From NCBI GenBank assembly GCA_023055425.1, contig JALGPY010000008.1:19379359-19443358 (forward strand): a stretch of DNA of 64,000 bases. The letters run 5' to 3'. This DNA comes from Linanthus parryae. Its lineage: Eukaryota; Streptophyta; Magnoliopsida; Ericales; Polemoniaceae. Positions 55,371 to 64,000 of the stretch are shown here, piece by piece. Position 1 is the stretch's first letter; every line of letters begins with the position of its first letter. Position numbers and translations under genes: made by a program. The notes beneath the pieces were generated by a model. It searched no databases. It was not told the DNA's origin and saw nothing but the letters and a program-made list of their open reading frames with translations.

Positions 55371-58300
55371 ATGGCGTCTTCTTCATCATCAGAGCCGATT
55401 CCTTCGTGCCTTCAATTTCTGGTTTCCAATATCCGTTCCTTGATTCAAATCAAACTTGATTCCACAAATTACAGTATATGGCGTGCTCAATTGGAAACTG
55501 CTCTCTCTGCGAATGATTTACTTCAATTTGTCCTTGGCCTTGAACCAAAACCACCGGAGTTTGTTACATCGCGTACTGGTGATTCTGTTGCGAATCCGGA
55601 GATTCTACGATGGCAGACCATCGATCGGCACCTCAAGAGCTGCCTTATTGCTTCAATTTCTCCGACGGTACTTCCTCTTATTCTTCATCTCACACACTCG
55701 TTTGAGATATGGAACAGTCTCTCTACTCGTTTTGCGTCTTTGTCTAGATCGCATATTCATCAATTGAAATTAGCTTTGTGCACTATTGATCAAGGAGAGA
55801 TGTCTATCAATTCGTACTTGAATCGTGTGAAATCCCTAACTGATAGTTTGTTACAAGTTGGTGAAATCATCTCTTGAGGAAGATCTTGCGTTGTATATTC
55901 TCAAAGGCGTTTCTCCGATCTATGATAATATCAGATCTGGTGTTCGTACTCGTCCATCTCCGATTACTGTTGCTGAATTGAGCTCTTTATTGTTGTGTGA
56001 AGAACTTCATAAATCTATTAACAAAATGCATCTCAGTTCTGGTGATAGTACTGTGGCTGGATCTTCATTTGCTTCATCTTCTGCATTTCATCCACCTGAG
56101 TTTTAGGAAATGTATGTGAATAAAGGTCGTGGATATTCTCAGTTAAAACCATGTCCTCCATACTATGGTTCTTCCAATGTGTCTGATTCTAGTTACAGGT
56201 CATATGGTAGAGGTAGGGGTTTTGCTTCATGAGTTGTTTGTCAAATTTGTGGGAAAGGAAAGCACAATGCATTGAATTGTTGGCAGCGATTGAATGTGAT
56301 TGAGTTTGCTGCTACAAGACCTCGACCTCAAGCTAATCATCTTCATGCTTCTTTGCCTGCTACTTCTTATTCCCCAAGACCTAGCTACAATTATGGTTCA
56401 CTGGCTTCTTCTTACACACCTCCACTAGCACCACTTCCTAGATCAGTGGCTCCTCCTACTTGGCTTCTTGATTCAGGAGCTAACCAACATGTCACACCTG
56501 ATGTTACTGCTTTGGACAATGTCATACCTTATAATGGTGCTGAGTCTGTTTATGTGGCCAATGGTGCAGCTGTTCCTATCTCTCATACTGGTACTAGTTC
56601 TATTACTTCTTCTTCTTCTTCTTCCAAACTTGATCTACCTCATGTCTTGTTATCCCCTGAATTCACATCTAACTTAGTGTCTGTTTCTCAACTCACTAAG
56701 GATAATCAATGTTCTGTTTTGTTTAATTCTCAGGGTTTTACAATCCTGGACAACCTTACTAAGAAGGTTCTGTCTCAGGGCCCCTGTGATAAGGGTTTGT
56801 ATTCCATTCCTATGTCTTCTTGTCCTTCTTATGAACTTACTTCTTTTACTCATGTGGCTTCCATCCCTTCTCCTTCTCTGTGGCACTGTAGATTGGGGCA
56901 TCCTTCCAAGGTGATCCATGATCATGTTGCTGCTCAATTACATGTTCCAGCACTTAGTTTCACTCATGTGTGTGAACATTGTGCAGTTTCTAAAATTCAT
57001 AAGTTGCCCTTTGCTGTTTACAAAATCACTGTTCATCATCCTTTTAATTTAGTGCATGCTGATGTATGGGGTCCAGCTCCACATGCTTCTTTTCAAAAGT
57101 ATTTGTACTATCTCATTTTCATTGATGACTATACTAGATATTGTTGGTTATATCCTTTGAAATCCAAGTCAGAAGCATTTACTTCATATGTTCATTTCAC
57201 TTCTTATGTTTCAACTCAATTTAAGTCCTCCATTAAAATCTTCAGGACTGACAATGGTGGTGAGTTTGTTAGTAAAATTTTTGGTTCTTACTTGTTAAAT
57301 CAAGGTACTATGCATCATCTCACTTGTCCACACACGCCTCAACAAACAGGAAGAGTGGAAAGAAGGCATAGACATCTAGTTGAAGTGGTTGTAGCCTTAC
57401 TTCATCATGCAAAATTACCTCTGGCTTAGTGGTTGGAAGCAATTGACACTGGAAATTATTCGATAAACATAGCCAAAGGCTCTTCTTCATTTCAAATCTT
57501 CTTTTGAATATATGTTTCATACTCCACCAAATTATTCTGTTTTAAAGACCTTTGACTGTCTTTGTTTTCCATGGTTAAGACCCTATTCCCCTACTAAACT
57601 CTCCCCTATATCCACTTCTTGTGTGTTCCTAGGGCATTGTCCTACTTCTAAGGTGTATACATGTCTAGACTTGTCTACACACAGAATTTACTCTTCAAGA
57701 CATGTTGTTTACTTTGAGCATGTGTTTCCTTATACAACTTCTTCTATTGTTTCTCCTCCAGCCCTTACATCTTTCTTTATTAATCATTTTCCTTCTCATT
57801 CAAATTGTACCATGTCTGCTCCCATTTCTCCTCCTAGATCTATTAGTCCTCCAGTTCTCCCATTTCTTCTACTTCTTCATTGTCCCCTCAAATTGTTCAA
57901 CCTACTCCAGCTGCACCTAGTCATCCTATGACCACTAGATCCAGATCAGGGATTCTCAAACCTAATCCAAGGTATCAGACAATGTTAGCTAACTCTACCT
58001 ATACTGATGAGGAGCCTCACACTTATAAGCAGGCCTCTAAGTGTGCTCATTGGGTTAAGGCTATGACAGAAGAGTTTCAAGCTTTGTTACAACAACAAAC
58101 ATGATCTTTGGTTCCATTACCTTCAAACATGAGACCTATTGGTGCTAAGTGGGTGTTTAAGATTAAAAGGTCAGCATATGGGTCTATCTCCAGGTACAAG
58201 GCTAGACTTGTAGCTAGAGGCTTATTACAAGAGTATGGGATTGACTACAATGATACTTTAAGTCCAGTAGCAAAGCATCAAACCATCGGGGTTGTGTTGT

Positions 58301-59411
58301 CTTTAGCTCTCTCTCGAAGTTAGAAAGTTCAGCAATTGTTTCAAATGCATTTCTACACGGTTCTTTAAATGAAGAGGTGTATATGCTTCAACCATAAGGT
58401 TTTGCTCATTCACAATTTCCAAATCATGTATGCAAGTTGCATAAAAGTCTTTATGGTTTGAAACAGGCTCCTAGAGCCCGGTATACAAAGTTTTCTTCCT
58501 TCTTTCTATCTCAAAGGTTCAAACCTATCTTTGCTGATCATTCTCTCTTCATCTACAAGTCTGCTGAGGTGATTTGCATTATTTTGGTTTATGTTGATGA
58601 TATCCTTCTCACTGGGAGTTCCGTTGCCTTCAATTCATCTCTTCTTCAGAAAATGCAACAAGTTTTTGCTCTTAAGGATCTAGGCAAGCTCATCTACTTT
58701 ATGGGTTTGGAGATTGATGATCGTGAGTTTGGTTGGAAACTTCACCAAATTAAATATGCCAAGGATCTACTGGATAAGACAGGGATGCTAGATAGCAAAC
58801 CTGTTGTAACTCCTACTGTGGTCAAAGGTTATGACCCTGGTACTAGTTTAGACACTACCGTTTGTTTCACTGATGAGAAATTTTTTAGAAGCACAATTGG
58901 TGCTCTTCAATATCTGACATTGACCAGAACTGATCTTCAATGTGCTGTTAACTTCTTGTGTCAGCATATGCATTGTCCCGGTCCTTCTCATTTTGTTGCT
59001 TTAAAAAGGGTGTTGAAATTCATTAAAGGCACTCTTTCTGATGGGTTGTTATTTCAAAGACATCACTCTCCTATGAATCTCACAGCTTAAAGTGATGCAG
59101 ATTGGGCTGGTTGTAAGGAGGATAGGAGATCCACATATGGGTTTTGTGTTTTTCTGGGTTCAAATTTTATTTCTTGGAGTTCTAAGAAACAGCCAACTGT
59201 GGCCAGATCTTCTACAAAAACTGAGTACAGGGCTTTGGCTGGTGTTGCTGCAGAAGTTAGGTGGCTTACCTTTCTTCTTACAGAATTGGGTATTTCACAT
59301 TCTACTCCTCCTTTGCTGCTTTGTGATAATCAGTCAGCTTTGTGTTTGGCCATGAATCCTGTTTTTCATGCTAGAACCAAACACATTGAGATAGATTATC
59401 ATTTTTTTTAG
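55371..59411 (+). pseudogene. Copia gag-pol polyprotein remnant
   Basis: Gag starts MASSSSSEPIPSCLQFL (55371), with a UBN2-type domain (LDSTNYSIWRAQL). A frameshift near 55862 and stops at 56104 and 56230 follow. The zinc knuckle CQICGKGKHNALNC comes next, then protease WLLDSGANQHVTPD (56461-56502). The integrase part has WHCRLGHPS with CEHCAVSK, FIDDYTRYCW (56119) and RTDNGGEF. A TAG at 57427 and TGA at 58102 interrupt. The reverse transcriptase has LHKSLYGLKQAPRA and YVDDILLTGSS (about 58591). RNase H ends near HIEIDYHFF (59409), with STKTEYRAL. Domain order is canonical for copia. The copy is defective. Confidence 0.92.
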
Positions 59412-59558
59412 GGAAATGGTGATCAGATCTCAAGTCCAGGTGAAGTATGTCTACTCATGATCAGTTAGCAGACATTTTTACAAAATCCCTTTCTCATTCC
59501 CAGTTTCAAATACTCATATCCAAACTTCCGCTTCTGTGAAGCTTCGTTTGAGGGGGGT

Positions 59559-59785
59559 TGTTGAAGAGTAAGGAGTAAAATGTTATTTTCTGTTATTTTG
59601 GGGTTCTTCTTGTACTTTTCTCTTTCTTTTTTGTTACTGCTGAGTCGTTTGTTAGAGACTAAACACAATTAGTTGTATATAATGTGTAATGAGGTGTCTG
59701 GGTAATGATGATGAAAATGACTTTCCTAATTCCTTCTGATTCAGTTTCATTCTCATTTCTGTAAAGTTTGTGTTGTTTCTCTTCA
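59559..59785 (+). repeat. 3' LTR of the second copia element
   Basis: 227 bp, TGTTGAAGAG to TTTCTCTTCA, following the purine tract GAGGGGGG. It lacks four bases present in the 5' copy (CAGC after AAGT). Confidence 0.95.
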
Positions 59786-59863
59786 GACAATTCAACAAAC
59801 GAACGCATCTCCTTGCTGCGAGATCAAATCAGCTTAATGAGGACGAACAGTGGCAATAATTTC

Positions 59864-60195
59864 TGTCGCCTTGGCTAGCTAGAGCAGTAGAAAATGAAGC
59901 TTTAGGTAATCCCTCGTGAGTTGTTTTGTAATGAGTTTCCCTAAAAAAAACTAGAGGTGTGCTATTGTAATAATGTATGTTGAAGGCCAAGATAATGTAA
60001 ACAGTTTTCCACACTGGCTTTCTAGTTTCTATCCCCAAAAAATGTACCAACCTTAAAAAAGAAACAACTTTTGCGAAAGCGTTGCCCTTTTATTGAGCCT
60101 CACACTCCTACATTATTCTGGCCATGTTCAACTAAAGGTAGCAGAGCTACATATGCAGAAACTTCTGCACAGTGCCTGCAATTGCGACATCTTCG
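59864..60195 (-). other. 3' UTR and flank of the PAP27-type gene
   Basis: Directly downstream of the phosphatase stop codon (60196-60198). T-rich on the minus strand. No other gene. Confidence 0.5.
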
Positions 60196-63100
60196 TTAAG
60201 TTGCCAAAGTGGTGGCTTCACAACCGCCGCGCACGCATGCCAAGACATCACGGTAGTCCCGCGTGATGGTGAAAGAGTCGTACACTTTGCCGTCGCTGCT
60301 CCTCTTGTACTCAAACAGAAGAGAAGAGTGGTTAAACGCTGTCAATTTACTGAATCCGTAGTCATGATCCTTGAAGAGGCTCCAAAATGTATTCACTTTG
60401 CTGTACTCTGACAAATGGCTCCCTCCTCCCCCTACAACGACATGGATCGTCCCGTTCACCGTCCCCGAGTAGTGCGATTTCTCCGAGTTGACACATTGGT
60501 TCTACACAAATATATAAAAACCGCATCCTCAGTCACAACAACATACTAGTTTTTCCTTCTTAACATTAGCAGTCAGGGCCGAATTCAGGAATTTGTTACG
60601 ATGATGGTAAATTAGATAAATCAAATAAAATAAGGGTGAAGTTTTAACTCTAAAATTTGAGTAAGGGTTATAGTACCTGGTAGATAGGGCAAGTTCTTTC
60701 ATAGTTATGGACATGACCATAGAATGCTATGTCCACCTTGTACTTCTGCCAGAGTTTCTGCAAGCTTTCTCGGCCCATCGGTTCTTCAAACGAGCCTTCA
60801 TAGCCGTACCAATCGTTTGAAGAGTAACCAAGAACCCGATGAGCAGCGAAAATCAACCAAGGTTGCTTTGCCCGGTCTACCGATGCAAGGCATTTCTCGA
60901 TGAAGTTGTACTGCTCTGAACCCTCCCTCCAGTCGTGCTCAGTGTCCGCTATGCAAAAGTGAAACATTCCATAGTCTGTTGAATACCTGTCAGAGAATTT
61001 TTATGCAGAAAGTTCAATACTAAATGATGGGGCGAGTTTAAGGTAAAATGAGACAGTTTAATTCATACCAGTATTTAGCTCTATTCTCAGCAGGAACATA
61101 GTACATTGTCTCAGCCGGCACTCCACATTCCCCACCAGAATCTGGAGTGTCGTAAAAGGATCCTGACCCTGGCCAATCGCGCTCATGGTTGCCGCTGTGT
61201 TTGAAACATCACTTCGATGAGATTTCAATCAAGTATAAAAAAAACTAATTTTAATTGGCAAAAATATATCGATGTGGTTCTATATATGTTTGTTCGTTGA
61301 ACACGGACCTGGCCACCATGTATGGCACGACGGATGAAATAGGCGCGACTTGTGCTGTGAATTGATCCCACTGAGAAATATATCCGTTCGAGTAAGGCAT
61401 GTCTCCAATGTGGAATACTATATCGATGTTGTCTAGGTCCTTGATAAGTTGGTCCGTAGTGTTGAGTGAACCTGGCTGATAATTAGCGTACTCATTTGAA
61501 CCGTCACGCTCGGCCTGTAAAATAAACAAATAAATAAAATAATAAACAAATTACTATAAACGACCAATGTTACAAATCCTGAGGTTCCACCTCAAAAACC
61601 AATTGGTAATGAGGGGAGTAGCCAAAGTATCTTATTAGGCACATGCGAAGCAAACAGATTCACAATGCAGGACAAACAGCGAGTCTCAACATCCCAAATG
61701 AAGTTTTTAATAAGTCGTTTTCACAGATGAGTGATGTGTTTTACCTTTCCCATGTCGCCAAAAATGATCACTTGCTGCAACGAGTCCTGGCCAGGGTACG
61801 GGGGAGACTTGAAAGAATAGATCTTGCTAAACACGAATGAGCCATCAGATAATTGGTGACCGAGCCTGTAAGTATACCTGGAACCAAAAACGTCACAACC
61901 ACACGGTTAAATGGACATCTTAGTTACATTCGAAGCCTTGCAATACTATACACATTCTGAGAAATTAGTGCTTTGAGATACGTACACGGAGTTAGGCCAC
62001 AATTCCTTCAAGAAACTGGTATGAATGAATCCAGGGTCGCGCCATCCCACTGTTCTTGCTGGTGGACCTGCAGGAAATGAAGGAATTTAATTTACTCGTG
62101 CACCGCTAAGTTAGTGTAAACAATCACTATCACAAGGCCACCTAGTTTTTTATTTCTAGATAAAATGTTTTCTGCTAAATATTATGCAAAATGACCAAAA
62201 CATATGACATAAATCAACTATGTAAAGATGATCATTGAAAGTTTAAGAATTAATAGGTTAAAATCGGTTGAAGGAGGAACAATTGAAAAGTATATATTTG
62301 AAAAACAAATATATACTTTACCAAACTTCTAGAACATGATTATTTGCTGTCTAAAGCACTTTGAGATAGAAGCATTGCCAATCAGACTCTTAATATGACA
62401 TGATGAAGTAAACCATACCACACATGTTGTTCCGGTGAAATGTCAAGGTTCCGGCTGGTGATTTCTTCTGAACATCCCCTTTCAAACCCCACTCCACAAA
62501 AGGAGTCGCTTCATCAATGTTATATCCACTTGTCCACGTTACTGTCATCTAAGTCGAGTACAAATTACAAAAACCATGTTAATTACGGCATCATCATTAA
62601 CTAACTGAGCTAGTGGTGATCAGTTACCTCGTCCCATAGCTTTCCGTTAGCAAGGCGTGGATAAAGAGGAGCTTTAGGGTTTGCAAATGAAATCGAGTTT
62701 GAAACTGCAACCAGCTTTGGCTATATCCTCCCACAAAAAGAATGAGAAAACATCATATGAAAATGTCAGTGCATCGCTTGAGATAGTGGATAACTTAAGA
62801 TGGAGTGTCATTTTGGTCTTACATTTGACAATCCGCCTGTAAATAACGCAAAGGCGAAATCTGAGCGCTGATTGATCAGCCGGAACTTCAGAGAAGCTCT
62901 GCCAGTGTTCACATAATCTGAGTTCGAAAAAGTTGCATACTTGTACTGTGGTTGGAGACATGGAATGACGATTGAAAATGTTAAAGAATATCAAAACAAT
63001 CTTCCCAGTGCACTATTCTTCAGTTCACTTTGACCGATTAATTTAGCTAACGATATGATACGAAAAACTTGCTAATTTCTACAATAATATGAAAAAATTA

Positions 63101-63470
63101 ACAAGTTTTTGTATCATATCCATAACTAAATTAGTCGGTCAAAGTAACCCCTAAAGTCAACTCGAAAAACTCTAGCAAAACAGATCAAGTAAAAATTATG
63201 TGAAATCGCGAAAGAACCTTGATAGGGGCTGTGCATAAATAGGGCTTTCCGTAAGGGTCATCACTAGCACAAGTCGATGAACTGCCATGACAAATAATTC
63301 ATCAAGCTCTGCTATGAAATTGTTTACAATAAAACTGATAGATGTGCATCTAAATGCTCTGGAATGCCAAATCATTACTTGAATTTTGCAGGCGAGAAAA
63401 CTCCGATCCAGTCATTCTCAGACGGGCTTGGGTACTCAAATTCCACATCAACCCATTGAGCATCCTCATC
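60196..63470 (-). CDS. PAP27: Purple acid phosphatase, PAP27 type (N-terminus outside window)
   Basis: Eleven exons are deduced: 63470-63379, 63281-63218, 62945-62823, 62720-62628, 62548-62419, 62067-61986, 61877-61745, 61514-61309, 61194-61069, 60986-60677 and 60501-60196. All phases agree and give 554 residues. About 55-60 N-terminal residues, including the expected signal peptide, lie beyond the right edge. Purple acid phosphatases are secreted or vacuolar dimetal phosphoesterases. An N-terminal fibronectin-like domain precedes the catalytic domain. All five metal-binding blocks are present: GDMGK, GDMPYSNGY, GNHERDW, FAAHR and GHVHNYER. The middle PARTVGWRDPGFIHTSFL is typical of the large PAP1/PAP27 group. 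From memory the Arabidopsis orthologue is At5g50400, sometimes labelled probable inactive; the visible residues give no clear reason for that. The CDS is intact as far as visible. Confidence 0.92.
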
Positions 63471-64000
63471 CTGTGAAAAAATCATCAAAATTTTCACATT
63501 TCAAAGTGATAAAGATCCACACGAATCTTCTTAGAAACATGGTGTTGGCAATGAAAGTAGAAAGACACTGTTTGTCACCCACAAATGTTCCCTTACTATC
63601 CTATCTCTCAATTGGTCCATGCACAAGACTGTCTTCCGACTTATATCGTCATTAATTCTAAAAAAAAACTTATATCGTCATTAATTCTAAAAAAAAAACT
63701 TATATTGTCATTCTGTCACGGTTCAAACACAACTTATATGAAATTTTATATTATCAACAATTAGGGTGTTGGATTTGTTTTAAATCAAATCCGAACCCCT
63801 ACAATTTATCCAAGATTGAATATAATCTGAAATCACCAAAATTCTAATCCACCCCCCAAATCCAAACATACCGATAGTGTAATGTATTTTTATGATGATT
63901 TCATAGTTATAAAACAATTGTATGAAATAAAAAAATGTAACATGTTGAGAGATAGAAATGTAGGATTTGTCTTCCAACTTTCTTGCTAACTTATAATGGA
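63471..64000 (-). other. Intron of the PAP27-type gene
   Basis: An acceptor (TTTTTCACAG) ends at 63471. No further exon is seen before the window edge. It contains a 29-31 bp tandem unit (ACTTATATCGTCATT plus AATTCT and an A run) at about 63640-63709. Confidence 0.6.

Larger units (their letters stand above)
55074..59785 (+). mobile_element. Ty1/copia retrotransposon, 4.7 kb, with short LTRs
   Basis: The LTRs are flanked by the 5-bp duplication GACAA (55069-55073 and 59786-59790). The primer binding site TGGTATCAGAGC (55305-55316) and a purine-rich tract (GAGGGGGG, 59550-59557) are present. All copia domains are present in order, but with several stops. LTR divergence by eye is about 10 substitutions plus one 4-bp indel in 227 bases, so this insertion is older than both the Tekay element and the copia at 12990. 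Confidence 0.95.
54964..59863 (+). pseudogene. RNase-H-like fragment split by a copia element
   Basis: The left part is 54964-55073 and the right part 59791-59863, excluding the duplicated GACAA. The left part reads RALNDISSSADSLEDISVLL then FEAVDVCWVPR. The right part carries on in frame after the duplication with FNKRTHLLAARS and a stop. The W(V/I)PR-x-N-x-x-(A/T)H-LAA pattern is the C-terminal end of plant RVT_3 (RNase-H-like) domains of LINE origin. Only this C-terminal end survives. Confidence 0.6.

Overview
This is nuclear DNA from a flowering plant, most likely a core eudicot. The genes have spliced exons with GT..AG borders, the intergenic DNA is AT-rich, and the transposable elements are of plant type: Ty1/copia, Tekay-type Ty3/gypsy, LINE, SINE, and MITEs of the Mutator, Stowaway, Tourist and hAT kinds. 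I cannot assign a genus.

Five host genes are visible, all on the minus strand. From left to right they are: the first exon of a small unassigned protein (2515-2625), EXO70F1 (6081-8015), a five-exon COMMD9-like gene (21248-26764), a DYW-class PPR gene (34081-36174) and a PAP27-type purple acid phosphatase (60196-63470, its N-terminal exon beyond the right edge). From memory, EXO70F1, the PPR protein and PAP27 match Arabidopsis At5g50380, At5g50390 and At5g50400. If so, the host skeleton is an old collinear block that transposons have stretched. The genes do not form a pathway: they act in exocytosis, endosomal trafficking, organelle RNA editing and phosphate or wall metabolism.

Region by region: 1-2514 is an intron plus a decayed tandem repeat. 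3055-4468 is a dead LINE. 4931-5076 is a SINE with perfect target-site duplications (TSDs). 8483-8647 is a hAT-like MITE. 9446-11203 is a poly(A)-tailed retroposed element. 12251-19428 is a Mutator-like element with a copia retrotransposon (12990-18838) inside it. 20332-20586 is a Stowaway MITE. The COMMD9-like introns hold a Mutator-type MITE made almost entirely of AACCGG-like words and a Tourist MITE. The probable long 3' UTR intron of the PPR gene (about 28.2-34.0 kb) holds an old direct duplication, a Tourist MITE and a dead LINE.

From 36.56 to 59.86 kb the DNA is a nest of retroelements: a copia relic, a Sirevirus-like 3' end, a related solo Tekay LTR inserted in that, and an 11.3-kb Tekay element inserted in the solo LTR. 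Next to these, a separate copia element (55074-59785) splits an RNase-H-like fragment.

The most unusual signal is in the copia element at 12990-18838. It has lost gag and protease. In their place it carries about eight short hairpins with a shared design: a variable but self-complementary outer stem, an A.A mismatch, a GAGT/ACTC inner stem and a similar loop. A second pattern is a set of very short poly(A)-tailed insertions with 10-13 bp TSDs, several sharing the 3' end TTTCCTC-A(n) or a close variant. All boundaries and motifs were read by eye; orthology statements come from memory and no search was run.
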